Source: an uncultured Vampirovibrio sp.
Lineage (GTDB): Bacteria; Cyanobacteriota; Vampirovibrionia; Gastranaerophilales; Gastranaerophilaceae
DNA: 64,000 nt
Reading direction: 5' to 3'
NCBI GenBank assembly: GCA_910577515.1
Contig: CAJTLW010000004.1
Location: forward strand, 186,001-250,000
The translations under genes were made by a program, and so were the position numbers. Within the stretch, counting starts at the first letter, position 1, and the number at the start of each line of letters is the position of its first letter. Under the pieces are notes generated by a model. The model was given only the letters and a program-made list of their open reading frames with translations, did not search any database and was not told the origin of the DNA. Below are positions 32,720 through 41,870 of this stretch, piece after piece.

Positions 32720-34390
32720 ATGTTTAGCCAGCAAAATTTGCAAAATGCCATAAATTTTGAACAAAATGAAAGTGGTAGTTCGGATTTATTATCACAGGCA
32801 ACATTTGCGCATCAGCAGTATTTAATAAAATCAAATAATGAAGATTTAATTAAAGCTATAAATTATTATATTCAGGTGATAAAAACCACGCCTGATGCTT
32901 CAAGTGCTTATTACAGGCTTGCAAGCCTGATGCATGAAAGCGGGCAGATTGGGATAGATGGTGCTTTAGAACAATGCAGAAGGGCAGTTGAAATTGACCC
33001 TGATAACCCGAATGCAAGAATGTATTTAGGGTATTTTCTTTCCCAAAACGGGGAATATGATGCGGCAAAAGAACAATTTAACCGTGCCATAAAATTAAAA
33101 CCGGCTTGCTCCTATAGAGCTAAAATGGTTATGGCACTTGATATTCTAGATAGAATGAAACATAAAGAAAAAGATACCGATTTTCTTTCTTTTTCAAAAG
33201 CTATGTTTTATATATTTTCATCTTCCCTCTTTTTCCTTTTTGATAAAGCAGGGATAAAAATGTTTTGCAAAAATATTGTTAATGATTTGAATTTTGCAAG
33301 ATACAGAGCAGTTGGAAGTATTTTAGAGAAGACAAATTTTGATAAAGATGCTTATGAAGTGTATTCAGATGCTGTGGATAATACAAAAAATGCGCCTTTA
33401 TTTTATGAAAAAATGGCAAATATTGCAGTTAAAAAAGAGCGTTTAGAAGTTGCGCTTCAATGTTATCAAAATGCCGTAACCCTATCTAACAATGACCCTG
33501 AAAAGGTTGTTGATTTAATTGAATTTATGGAAGAAAATTTCCCTGAAAAAACGGATGAATTGATTGATAATTACACGCTTTTAATCAAAAAAATGCCCGA
33601 TTTTTCAAGAGGGTATTATGAACTTGGCAATTTATATCTTAAAAAAGAAGAAAAGATTAATGCAATAAGCGCCTTTAAACTTGCACTTAAGGAAGAGCCA
33701 AATAATCCTTTCTATCAGAATTCTCTTGCTTTTGCATACGTTCAATTAGAACAATATGACAGTGCCATTGAACTTTATAAGATGGCTCTTGAAGCTAATC
33801 CAAATAATGAATGGACAGCAGTTGTAGCGCAGGCACTTGCAGCAATTTATCACAGAATTAAAGGAAATTTTGAAGCTGCAATTTCGATGCTTCAAAATGC
33901 GCTTCTTTTAACAAAAAACAAAACTGAAATTTATTTATCTTTGGCTGATATCTATTATGATATTGATGATATGGATGAAGCTATAAAATATTATACGCTT
34001 GCAATAGAATCGGGTTTTCGTGATGCAAGAGTATTTTCAAGGCTTGCCATGGCATTTTTTGAAAAAGATTATACAGAAAATGCAATTGAATTTTATACAA
34101 GAGCGATTGATATAGAACCTGATTATGAAATAGCTTATAATAACCTTGGTGTTGTGTATTTTGATGGTTTGAATGATGTTGAGCGTGCAAAACCTTGTTT
34201 TGAAGCAGCTTTAAAACTAAATGATGATTACACAATGGCACATTTTAATATGGCAAGATGCTATGAAATGCAAGGCGATAAAGTGCTTGCTGCTAATGAA
34301 TATCAGGCTGCGCTTGATTTGAATAAACTGTATCCTGAAATTGATGATAATATTATACAAGAAAGGCTTTTTAAGCTTTTTGAAACATAA
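32720..34390 (+). CDS. Tetratricopeptide-repeat protein (556 residues)
   Basis: A long helical-repeat scaffold. At least ten TPR units can be read, for example SAYYRLASLMHESGQ, NARMYLGYFLSQNGEYDAAKEQFNRAIKLKP, NPFYQNSLAFAYVQLEQYDSAIELYKMALEANP and EIAYNNLGVVYFDGLNDVERAKPCFEAALKL. A short hydrophobic stretch near residues 157-175 (MFYIFSSSLFFLFDKAGI) interrupts the repeats. No signal peptide. It is 33 bp from the next TPR gene and probably assembles a protein complex with it and the diguanylate cyclase downstream. Confidence 0.85.
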   Translation: MFSQQNLQNAINFEQNESGSSDLLSQATFAHQQYLIKSNNEDLIKAINYYIQVIKTTPDASSAYYRLASLMHESGQIGIDGALEQCRRAVEIDPDNPNARMYLGYFLSQNGEYDAAKEQFNRAIKLKPACSYRAKMVMALDILDRMKHKEKDTDFLSFSKAMFYIFSSSLFFLFDKAGIKMFCKNIVNDLNFARYRAVGSILEKTNFDKDAYEVYSDAVDNTKNAPLFYEKMANIAVKKERLEVALQCYQNAVTLSNNDPEKVVDLIEFMEENFPEKTDELIDNYTLLIKKMPDFSRGYYELGNLYLKKEEKINAISAFKLALKEEPNNPFYQNSLAFAYVQLEQYDSAIELYKMALEANPNNEWTAVVAQALAAIYHRIKGNFEAAISMLQNALLLTKNKTEIYLSLADIYYDIDDMDEAIKYYTLAIESGFRDARVFSRLAMAFFEKDYTENAIEFYTRAIDIEPDYEIAYNNLGVVYFDGLNDVERAKPCFEAALKLNDDYTMAHFNMARCYEMQGDKVLAANEYQAALDLNKLYPEIDDNIIQERLFKLFET

Positions 34391-34423
34391 TTACCATAAG
34401 CCAGAGCCGGTTAAAGAAGATAG

Positions 34424-35506
34424 ATGAAAAGATTTTTAAGAGTTTTTAAAAATACAACGGTCAGGATATTCAGTTCTTTATTGCTTATCCTTTTTTTAGT
34501 AAGCCTTTTTGTTTTTAAAGATTTTTATAAAGCCCAGTGGCATAAAACTTTGAGCTTTTATTATGTATATGTTGGTGATAATGCTTATAAAAAACATAAA
34601 CCACAAAAAGCGATTGATAATTATATAAAAGCACTAGAACTTTATCCAAAACACTATAGGGCGCAATATAATCTTGGAAATCTTTATGTAGTTTATGAAG
34701 ATTTTTATTCAGCTTTGGATGCTTATTCAAAAGCGCTTCAATTAAGGCCGGATTTTACCGTTGCAAGGATAAATTATGCAATTGTATTATCTGAAGCTTT
34801 GTTTAATTATGACAGGGCAATTGAAGAGTATAATTTAGCTGTTCAAAATATCCCGAAATGGGTTTATATACCATTTATTGTAAATAAGAAAAATTCGTAT
34901 AAACACAATAAAGCTGTGGCTTATTACAATCAGGGGCTGGCATGGCGCGGCAAGTCGCTTTTATTTGGCGATGACAGGTTTGTTGCAAGAAAATATCTTG
35001 AAAACTCTGCCGAATCTTACGAAAAAGCTCTTAAGACCATGAAAACTTATGATGTTTATTATAATTTAGGAATTGTATACCATCTTTTAAGAGAACCTGA
35101 GTATGCGGGATATTATTATTGTAAGGCTATTGAAAAAGAGCCTATGAAATATGAGGCGCATTATAATCTTGCAATTCTTTTAAGGGGAATGAAAAGGTAC
35201 CCGGATTCAATTGAAGAGTTTAAAAAAGCCGGGCTTCTTTTGGATAGTAACGGGGATAGTAATAAAACAGTGTATGTTTATGATATTTTAAATGAAGTTA
35301 ATCAAAAATATTCCGCAACTGAAGACTATGCCAAATTGAAAAAACAGCTAGAAGAAGAAAAAAAGCAAGGTATAGAATCAATTAAAGAAGAAGCAAGCTA
35401 TGTAAAGGGCAAAACCCTTGTGCTGGATGATAGGGGCGGGGCAACGCTTAAAGGTTTTAAAAAATGCGCTGCTAAAAAATATTTTGAGGACGGTATAAGA
35501 AATTGA
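34424..35506 (+). CDS. Membrane-anchored TPR protein (360 residues)
   Basis: An N-terminal membrane helix (about residues 14-31, IFSSLLLILFLVSLFVF) anchors the protein. About six TPRs follow (for example QKAIDNYIKALELYPKHYRAQYNLGNLYVVYEDF). The C-terminal 60 residues are lysine-rich. The orientation of the repeats is uncertain; with basic residues before the helix they are probably periplasmic. The stop overlaps the start of the GGDEF gene, so the two are translationally coupled, which suggests the signalling enzyme reports on this complex. Confidence 0.85.
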   Translation: MKRFLRVFKNTTVRIFSSLLLILFLVSLFVFKDFYKAQWHKTLSFYYVYVGDNAYKKHKPQKAIDNYIKALELYPKHYRAQYNLGNLYVVYEDFYSALDAYSKALQLRPDFTVARINYAIVLSEALFNYDRAIEEYNLAVQNIPKWVYIPFIVNKKNSYKHNKAVAYYNQGLAWRGKSLLFGDDRFVARKYLENSAESYEKALKTMKTYDVYYNLGIVYHLLREPEYAGYYYCKAIEKEPMKYEAHYNLAILLRGMKRYPDSIEEFKKAGLLLDSNGDSNKTVYVYDILNEVNQKYSATEDYAKLKKQLEEEKKQGIESIKEEASYVKGKTLVLDDRGGATLKGFKKCAAKKYFEDGIRN

Positions 35507-36882
35507 AGACAAACGAAAAAAACATATATAATTTTTTGTTGGATTTAGTTAATGCCTTTGAAGGTTCAAAAACAGAGGTTGAATTAACTAATAATTTAAA
35601 ACGGGTATTTAGCCTGTTTTGTGATATTAAAGAGTTTAAAATTTTTCTTTATGATGAAGTTTTAAATTCACTGAAAGATTTTACAAAACCTTGGGAAATT
35701 TTAAAAAAAGATTACAGAGCAAATATTTTAAACAGTTATTTTTGTTCTTTTAAATACAATACAACCGATTATATAAAAGAAAAAGACGAATTCGTTTTTC
35801 CTGTTTATGATAAGCAGAAATTAAACGGTATTGTATATATAAAGGGAAGTGTTAAAAACAGAGTTTTGCTTGAAATTGTGCCTTTAGTTTCAAAACAAAT
35901 TTCATACGCAATGAATAGTTTGAAAAACACAGAAGAGATGAGTGTTCAGGAAAAATTTCATAAGACAATAAGAAATATTGCAAAAATCATTGAAACGCAA
36001 TATGAATTAAGTTATATAATGCCTGTTTTAGGGGAGATGATAGACAGTTTTATATCAGAACATTTAATTTATGTGTTTTTAAAGGTGCCAAAGAAAAAGA
36101 ATTACAAGCTAGTTTGGCCAAATAAATGTTCAGATGCCAAAATTTTAGATTATTTAACCGTCATAAACCCAAAATCCACAGCCATTTTAGAAGATGAAGG
36201 CAAAATAGGAATTTTTCCTTTATTTTGCGATGGTAAAATATTTGGAGCCATTGTTGCAAAAAGCCAGAATGAAAAATTGAGCGATAAAGATGCTGATTAT
36301 TTGATTGAAATTTCTAAACAAGCTTCAACTACCGTGGATAGAGCAAGTTCTTATATGAAAATATTAGAACATGCAACACTTGATGCACTTACGGGGCTTA
36401 ATAACAGGCATCAGTTTCATACAAGGCTGCATTCGGAGGTTGCAAATGCCAAGCGTCAAAAATCAAGTCTTTGCTGCATTATGACAGATATTGATTTCTT
36501 TAAATCTGTAAATGATACATACGGGCATGCAGTTGGCGATTGCGTTTTAAAAACGGTTGCAAAGCAGATTAAAAAAGAACTCAGGGAATATGATATTCCA
36601 TCAAGATACGGCGGAGAAGAATTTACAATAATTCTTCCGAATACATCTTTAGAAGAGGCAACAGTTGTAGCCGAGCGTTTAAGATACAGTATTGAAAAGA
36701 AAATCATAAATATTGAAGAATTTGGTATTGAAAATGTTTCAAAGATAAGTGTGACAATTTCTGTTGGTGTTGCACAGTATAAAAATGCAATGAAAGAGCC
36801 TGAAGAGTTATACAGATGCGCTGATAAAGCCCTTTATGCTGCAAAAGAAAGCGGCAGAAACAGGGTGGTTGTAGCTGAATAA
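35503..36882 (+). CDS. Diguanylate cyclase with GAF-like sensor domain
   Basis: Makes cyclic di-GMP. It starts at TTG (35503) inside the end of the TPR gene. Residues 1-280 form one or two GAF-like sensory regions. The GGDEF domain begins near DALTGLNNRHQF (about residue 296), and its catalytic loop is SRYGGEEF with the accepted GGEEF variant. A product-inhibition I-site REYD lies five residues before GGEEF, so feedback control is intact. No membrane helix, hence cytoplasmic. Confidence 0.93.
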   Translation: MKTNEKNIYNFLLDLVNAFEGSKTEVELTNNLKRVFSLFCDIKEFKIFLYDEVLNSLKDFTKPWEILKKDYRANILNSYFCSFKYNTTDYIKEKDEFVFPVYDKQKLNGIVYIKGSVKNRVLLEIVPLVSKQISYAMNSLKNTEEMSVQEKFHKTIRNIAKIIETQYELSYIMPVLGEMIDSFISEHLIYVFLKVPKKKNYKLVWPNKCSDAKILDYLTVINPKSTAILEDEGKIGIFPLFCDGKIFGAIVAKSQNEKLSDKDADYLIEISKQASTTVDRASSYMKILEHATLDALTGLNNRHQFHTRLHSEVANAKRQKSSLCCIMTDIDFFKSVNDTYGHAVGDCVLKTVAKQIKKELREYDIPSRYGGEEFTIILPNTSLEEATVVAERLRYSIEKKIINIEEFGIENVSKISVTISVGVAQYKNAMKEPEELYRCADKALYAAKESGRNRVVVAE

Positions 36883-36922
36883 AATTTTAATCTGGTTTTT
36901 CATCCTTGCCTTTATGCTGTAA

Positions 36923-37722
36923 TTATCTCCATTTTTTTAAGAAAATAAGCGGTGCTTTGTTTAATTTTTTACAGGAAAAATATTTTTTAAGTGCATCAGG
37001 GAATGTGCTTTGCCTGTTTTGTTTTGCTAATAATGAACCTGAACAATCAAAAGTCCCAACTATAACCACAGAACCAGGAGCAAGCCTATTATATAACTGC
37101 TTTGCAAATTCCTTATATTCGTTTTCATTTATATAAGGCCACATATTGCGACACATTACAATTGAAGGGTGTTTTGAATCAATGTTATTTAAATCTTCTA
37201 ATATGTTTGCGGCTGAAAACTTTACAGGGGAAGTTGTTTTATCAAGCATTAAATCATTACTCGCGCCTCCGATTGTAAGTTTTATGTATTTTTTTGCCTC
37301 ATCCTCTTCAAGCTCCAGTCTGTGCCGCATTTGATAGTATCCTAATTCAGCTTTTGCACAGCCTTCTTTTTGCCTCCTTATGTTTTCTGAAATTTTTTCT
37401 TCATCAATATCTTTTGCAATAATCGGGAAAAACTATTCAGCGTCTTTACCAAATTTGCTTTGCAAAAGTATTGAAAGACTGTATGACTCGCAGCCATCAG
37501 AACAGCCGTATACATAAGTATTTACCTTGTCGCATTTTGCAAACCTTGTTTCCAAGAATTCTCCAAGTTTTTTCCAATCTAAATCTTCTCTAAACATACA
37601 GGTTAAATCTCTAATATATACAGAGCCTTCATTGTCAAGAAACTGTCCGCGTTTTAGTGCAGGTTTTTTTGAAAAGATAATGCAGGATATTCAAAAGTTT
37701 GAGGAAACGATATTGTATTCAT
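36923..37722 (-). pseudogene. CheR-like methyltransferase pseudogene
   Basis: Three pieces read as one protein of about 265 residues. The ATG at 37722 opens a frame that loses register at an A7 tract (37664-37670 as T7). The next frame then contains VYGCSDGCESYSLSILLQ, close to the SAM-binding GCSTGEEPYSLA of CheR. A TAG follows at 37435-37433. The remaining 135 codons (to 36923) include IVMCRNMWPYI, the CheR-type CRNVLIYF. Two lesions make it a decayed chemotaxis-type protein methyltransferase. The intact C-terminal ORF alone lacks the SAM site. Confidence 0.75.
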
Positions 37723-37763
37723 TTTAATTTTATTATTCTGTATCGTTATAAAACCCTTGCATA

Positions 37764-37797
37764 ATAAAAATTGCCCTTGTTAAAAAACCAAGGGCCA
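37764..37797 (-). terminator. Terminator of cysK
   Basis: On the minus strand GCCCTTG (37795-37789), loop, CAAGGGC (37779-37773), followed by AATTTTT. It lies about 23 bp past the cysK stop. Confidence 0.8.
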
Positions 37798-37817
37798 AAT
37801 TTTAAAATTTTTATATT

Positions 37818-38750
37818 TTATTTCAAATTTTCAAATAAAACGCTTGATAAATATCTTTCGCCGTAATCGGGAAGAATTACAACAATGATTTTATCTTTGT
37901 TTTCAGGTCTTTTTGAAACTTTAAGTGCGCCAAACATCGCAGCGCCTGATGAGATTCCGCATAAAATCCCTTCTTCTTTTGCAAGACGGCGTGATGTTTC
38001 AATGGCATCTTCGTTTGAAACTTTTATAATTTCATTAATTACGTTTGTATCAAGTGTTTTTGGAATGAAGCCTGCGCCTATCCCTTGAATTTTGTGGGGT
38101 CCTGAAGGTTCGCCCGATAAAACGGCTGATGTTTCAGGCTCAACCGCTATTGCTTTAAAATTCGGCAATTCGTTTTTAATTGTGCGGCTTATTCCCGTGA
38201 TTGTACCTCCTGTGCCAACGCCTGCAACAAGAATATCTATTTTATTATCAGTATCGTTTAATATTTCAACAGCGGTTGTTTTTTCATGTGCAGCAGGATT
38301 ATCAGGGTTTTCAAACTGACCTGCTATTATTGCATCGGGAATTTGTTTTTTTAATTCTTCTGCTTTTTCAATAGCGCCTTTCATGCCTTTTGAGCCTTCT
38401 GTTAAGATAAGCTCTGCTCCGTAAGCTTTCATTAACATACGACGTTCAATGCTCATGGTATCCGGCATGGTGATAATAAGCCTGTATCCTTTAATGGCAC
38501 ATACCCAAGCTAGGCCTATTCCTGTATTTCCGCTTGTTGGTTCAATAATTGTTGTTTTATCCGGAGCAATTTCACCTCTTTTTTCTGCTTCTTCAATCAT
38601 ATTTAATGCAACACGGTCTTTTATTGAATTTGCAGGGTTGAAGCACTCAAGCTTAGCGTATATTTTAGCGTATCCGTCTTTATTTAATTTATTAATTTCA
38701 ACAAGGGGGGTGTTTCCTGTAAGTTCGCATAAATTTTTTGCAACTTTCAT
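37818..38750 (-). CDS. cysK: Cysteine synthase A
   Basis: PLP-dependent O-acetylserine sulfhydrylase making cysteine from O-acetylserine and sulfide. The 310 residues have the PLP lysine in NPANSIKDRVALNMI near 43, the substrate loop EPTSGNTGIGLAW near 70, and the phosphate-binding GVGTGGTITG near 177. The C-terminal serine contact lies in GISSGAA near 266. It stands alone with its own terminator. Confidence 0.96.
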   Translation of the reverse strand: MKVAKNLCELTGNTPLVEINKLNKDGYAKIYAKLECFNPANSIKDRVALNMIEEAEKRGEIAPDKTTIIEPTSGNTGIGLAWVCAIKGYRLIITMPDTMSIERRMLMKAYGAELILTEGSKGMKGAIEKAEELKKQIPDAIIAGQFENPDNPAAHEKTTAVEILNDTDNKIDILVAGVGTGGTITGISRTIKNELPNFKAIAVEPETSAVLSGEPSGPHKIQGIGAGFIPKTLDTNVINEIIKVSNEDAIETSRRLAKEEGILCGISSGAAMFGALKVSKRPENKDKIIVVILPDYGERYLSSVLFENLK

Positions 38751-38848
38751 TTTAAAATCCTTTTTTCTTGCATTGCTACCACCTTATTGTTTCACTATTT
38801 GTAAATTTGTCAATTGGCAAAATTTATTTTTATATGTTTTAAAATGGT

Positions 38849-39637
38849 ATGAAGATTTTATGCAACAATTTTATTCCTTTTAGAGCCAGGAATAAAGAAG
38901 CAAGAAAAGCTGATGATATTCAAAGACGTACAAGAGCTTCGTTTCCTATGATAAGCTCAACTTATGCGGCAGATTTCTATTCGGTTTTTAATAAAGACAT
39001 CAATGATATTGACCCTGATTCAAAAATGCTTTTTAGAATTTTAGAGTCAAAAATTAAACAAGCAAGAAGTGATGCTCAGATTATAGGGTTGCTATCAGGC
39101 GCCTCTGTTTACAATGAAAATTATAAGATTGTTCTAAATCAGGTTTTGAAACATAAGGTTGGGAATTGTGAAGAAAATGCAAAGGCAGCACTTTCTGTAC
39201 TTTTTGCAAATGGTTTTTATAATTCTTCAAGAGTCGGGCTTGAATATGAAATTAAATTTATAGATAAGCAGACAGGAGAGCCTGCTTATTCTATCTCAAA
39301 AGATTTAAACCACAGCTTTGCAATAACAGACCTCAATACATGTAAAAAGCAAGACATTATAATTGATCCGTGGCTTGGTTTTGCAGACAACAAACAGGGT
39401 GCTTGCGCAAGGTTTAAAGGCATTTATAAAAAGGATTTGGATGAATTTGAAAATGAAGCAAAAGAAAAATTCTACGGCTTATTTCATTTGAAAGAAGGTT
39501 TTAAACTTGAAGATTATGAAATTCGGAGAGAATTTATTTTTCCTATGCGTGAACGTATGAGTGCAACTCAGAAACAAGAAATTGGTGAATATGTGAAAAA
39601 TGTTTATCCAGAAACCGTTTTGGATATAATTGCATAA
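38849..39637 (+). CDS. Putative Cys-His-Asp (papain/transglutaminase-like) protein
   Basis: No firm family. The 262 residues contain three elements in the order seen in transglutaminase-like and YopT/AvrPphB-type cysteine enzymes: C107 in KVGNCEENAKAAL at the start of a helix, H155 in DLNHSFAITD, and D173 in IIIDPWLG. The spacing of 48 and 18 residues fits such a triad. No signal peptide or membrane helix; the first 35 residues are basic. Alone between cysK and glgP. It might be an effector or a housekeeping protease; the function is inferred only from motif geometry. Confidence 0.6.
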   Translation: MKILCNNFIPFRARNKEARKADDIQRRTRASFPMISSTYAADFYSVFNKDINDIDPDSKMLFRILESKIKQARSDAQIIGLLSGASVYNENYKIVLNQVLKHKVGNCEENAKAALSVLFANGFYNSSRVGLEYEIKFIDKQTGEPAYSISKDLNHSFAITDLNTCKKQDIIIDPWLGFADNKQGACARFKGIYKKDLDEFENEAKEKFYGLFHLKEGFKLEDYEIRREFIFPMRERMSATQKQEIGEYVKNVYPETVLDIIA

Positions 39638-39820
39638 AATGTGTGATTTTAGAGATATGACCATTTAAATCAAATTTGAATTATTAAGTTTTGTTGCAAA
39701 AAAATATGAATGGTGGAAATTCTCCCTTTTTTAAATATAATTGTTAAGGCAAAATAATTAATACAAAAGGATTAGATTTTTGCTTCCAGAGGATGAAGAA
39801 AAATGTTTGTGTTAATATTT

Positions 39821-39829
39821 TGTTATAGT
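39821..39829 (+). promoter_or_regulatory. Extended -10 promoter of the phosphorylase gene
   Basis: TG-T-TATAGT at 39821-39829, about 28 nt before the ATG at 39858, which has AGAGGAC as ribosome site. The remaining 39638-39820 shows no other recognisable element. Confidence 0.45.
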
Positions 39830-39857
39830 AGTAGTTTAGATAATAGAGGACAAAATT

Positions 39858-41552
39858 ATGTCATTACCTAACGTAGCATACTTTTCAATGGAAATCGCAT
39901 TAGACCAATCTTTGGCAACTTATTCAGGCGGTTTAGGATTTTTAGCAGGTTCACACATGCAATCTGCAGGGTATCTTCAAATGCCGATGGTAGGTGTTAC
40001 AATCCTTTGGTCTTATGGTTATTATGATCAAAGAATCAACGAAAACGGCGAAGTTGAAGTTGCATATATTAGAAAACATTATGACTATTTAACAGATTTA
40101 AATGTTCAAACAACAGTTAATGTTTTTGGTGAAGATGTTATAGTTAAAGCCTTCAGAGTAGAGCCTGAATTATTTGGCTCCTGCCCTGTTTATCTTTTAA
40201 CAACTGATGTTGATGGTAACTCTGAATGGGCAAGAAGAATTTGTCATAAACTTTATGATGGGGATGAAAAAATCCGTGTTGCTCAGGAAACCGTTCTTGG
40301 TATCGGCGGTGTTAGAATTCTTCAGGAAGTTGGTTACAACTTTGATGTTGTTCATATGAACGAAGGTCATGCGCTTCCTGCTGCATTTGAATTATTGAGA
40401 CAATATAACGGCAATCTTAAAGAAGTTAAGAAAAGAGTTGTATTTACAACTCATACACCTGTTGCTGCTGGTAATGAAGTTCACTGGGTTGATACTCTTG
40501 TTGAAAGTGGTTTCTTTGCAGGCGCTTCCCGTGAAGTTGCAGTGGAACTTGGCGGTGAGAACTTCTCTTTAACAGTTGCAGCTCTTAGAATGAGCAGAAT
40601 TGCAAATGCTGTTTCACAACTGCACGGTCTTGTTGCTAAGAAAATGTGGGATTGGGTTGGCGGCAAATGCCCGATTAAAGCTATTACAAACGCTGTTAAC
40701 CAACACTATTGGCAAGATGCAAGAATTGCAAATGCTCAAAGTGATGAAGATTTATTAAATGCAAAACATGAAATGAAAAAGGATTTATTCCAATACATTT
40801 CAGATACTCAAGGTAAAAGATTTGACCCAAATGTTTTAACAATTACATGGGCAAGAAGATTTGCTGATTATAAAAGAGCTTGGCTCATTTTAATGGATAA
40901 ACCGCGTATTGAAAAATTATTAAACGAAAATAAAGTTCAATTGATTTTTGCTGGTAAATTCCATCCGGATGATACAATGGGTAAAGAAATGTTCAATAAG
41001 ATTTTAAAAGAATCTTACAGCATGAAAAACGTTGTAGTGCTTCCTGGATATGAATTAGCACTTTCTGCAAGACTTAAAAAAGGCTCTGATATCTGGTTAA
41101 ACACTCCGCTTAGACCTTTTGAAGCTTCAGGAACTTCAGGCATGAGTGCTAATATGAATGGTGCTTTGCACTTCTCAACTTATGACGGCTGGACAGTTGA
41201 AGGTACTTTCCCAGGCATTAATGGTTATACTGTTGAATATCCTGGCCTTGATGACGATATTCCTTGGGAAGAAAGACACTGGAAAGACCATCAATGTGTA
41301 ATGAACACATTAGAAAATGAAATTATTCCTACTTATTATGAAAATAAACAAGAATGGGCAAGATTAATGAGACAAGCTATGAGAATTTCAGAAGCTTATT
41401 TCAATTCAGACAGAATGGTTATAGAATACTATAACAGATTGTATAAGCCGATTGCTCACGCTGGAACTCAAGCAGGCATGGAAGAAGAGGATGATTCCAA
41501 AATGGCTGAAAACCCAAATCTTGATGCTTGGACATATTCAAATATCAAATAG
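39858..41552 (+). CDS. Alpha-glucan phosphorylase family protein, PLP lysine replaced
   Basis: Glycosyltransferase family 35 (short GlgP form, 564 residues), which normally releases glucose 1-phosphate from glycogen-type glucans. The N terminus YFSMEIAL...YSGGLGFLAGSHM, the VVHMNEGHA segment near 167, TTHTPVAAGNE near 197 and the WARRFADYKRAWL segment near 332 are family hallmarks. However, the PLP-anchoring motif, normally EASGTSGMK, reads EASGTSGMS at residues 422-430. The Schiff-base lysine is serine (codon AGT, 41145-41147). The rest is well preserved, so this may be a PLP-free or non-catalytic derivative. Confidence 0.88.
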   Translation: MSLPNVAYFSMEIALDQSLATYSGGLGFLAGSHMQSAGYLQMPMVGVTILWSYGYYDQRINENGEVEVAYIRKHYDYLTDLNVQTTVNVFGEDVIVKAFRVEPELFGSCPVYLLTTDVDGNSEWARRICHKLYDGDEKIRVAQETVLGIGGVRILQEVGYNFDVVHMNEGHALPAAFELLRQYNGNLKEVKKRVVFTTHTPVAAGNEVHWVDTLVESGFFAGASREVAVELGGENFSLTVAALRMSRIANAVSQLHGLVAKKMWDWVGGKCPIKAITNAVNQHYWQDARIANAQSDEDLLNAKHEMKKDLFQYISDTQGKRFDPNVLTITWARRFADYKRAWLILMDKPRIEKLLNENKVQLIFAGKFHPDDTMGKEMFNKILKESYSMKNVVVLPGYELALSARLKKGSDIWLNTPLRPFEASGTSGMSANMNGALHFSTYDGWTVEGTFPGINGYTVEYPGLDDDIPWEERHWKDHQCVMNTLENEIIPTYYENKQEWARLMRQAMRISEAYFNSDRMVIEYYNRLYKPIAHAGTQAGMEEEDDSKMAENPNLDAWTYSNIK

Positions 41553-41576
41553 GGATTGATAAGAGTATCTTTAAAG

Positions 41577-41611
41577 TAGCCGCATCGTTGTTAGGTGCGG
41601 CTATTTGATTA
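41577..41611 (+). terminator. Terminator of the phosphorylase gene
   Basis: TAGCCGCA (41577-41584) pairs with TGCGGCTA (41596-41603), followed by TTTGATTATTT. It also separates the converging ribbon-helix-helix gene. Confidence 0.75.
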
Positions 41612-41631
41612 TTTAGTCTGGAAAATAAAAC

Positions 41632-41796
41632 TTAACGTTTAAAATTTTTAAGAGCATATTCAATACATTGAACAATAAGCTCATTGCGGCTGATGTCAGT
41701 TTCCCCTGAAAGTTCATCAACTTTTTTTAGCACCTCTGTATCAAGACGTATGCTAATTACTGTTTTTTCCTGTTTTATTGGCTTGAAATCGTTCAT
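41632..41796 (-). CDS. Ribbon-helix-helix (CopG-like) regulator
   Basis: A 54-residue DNA-binding protein: KTVISIRLDTEVLKKVDEL forms the beta strand and first helix, and SRNELIVQCIEYAL the second helix. The open frame extends to an ATG at 41835, but that codon lies inside the predicted -10 (41839-41834) and has no ribosome site, so I choose 41796 with AAAGG upstream. No toxin gene is adjacent, so it is not evidently part of a toxin-antitoxin pair. It is divergent from the giant prepilin-like gene and may control it. Confidence 0.82.
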   Translation of the reverse strand: MNDFKPIKQEKTVISIRLDTEVLKKVDELSGETDISRNELIVQCIEYALKNFKR

Positions 41797-41833
41797 CCTT
41801 GCACCTTTTATTATTGTATTTAAATTAGGGCGC

Positions 41834-41861
41834 ATAATATATATTTAAAAATAGAATACAA
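41834..41861 (-). promoter_or_regulatory. Predicted promoter of the ribbon-helix-helix gene
   Basis: TTGTAT (41861-41856), 16-nt spacer, TATTAT (41839-41834), minus strand. Its -35 overlaps the inverted repeat at 41854-41870. Confidence 0.5.
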
Positions 41862-41870
41862 ATAGTATTC
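41854..41870. repeat. Inverted repeat, candidate RHH operator
   Basis: GAATAC (41854-41859), AAATA, GTATTC (41865-41870). It overlaps the -35 of the regulator gene and lies just upstream of the extended -10 TGGTATTAT (41888-41896) of the prepilin-like gene, so one bound protein could govern both. Confidence 0.5.

Noticed and set aside
38751..38800. GGTGGTAGC in the cysK leader as a T-box remnant.
   Set aside because: The leader is only about 50 nt, with no specifier stem or terminator/antiterminator pair.
41797..41835. Upstream ATG for the ribbon-helix-helix gene.
   Set aside because: It falls within the predicted -10 box, so it would not be transcribed.
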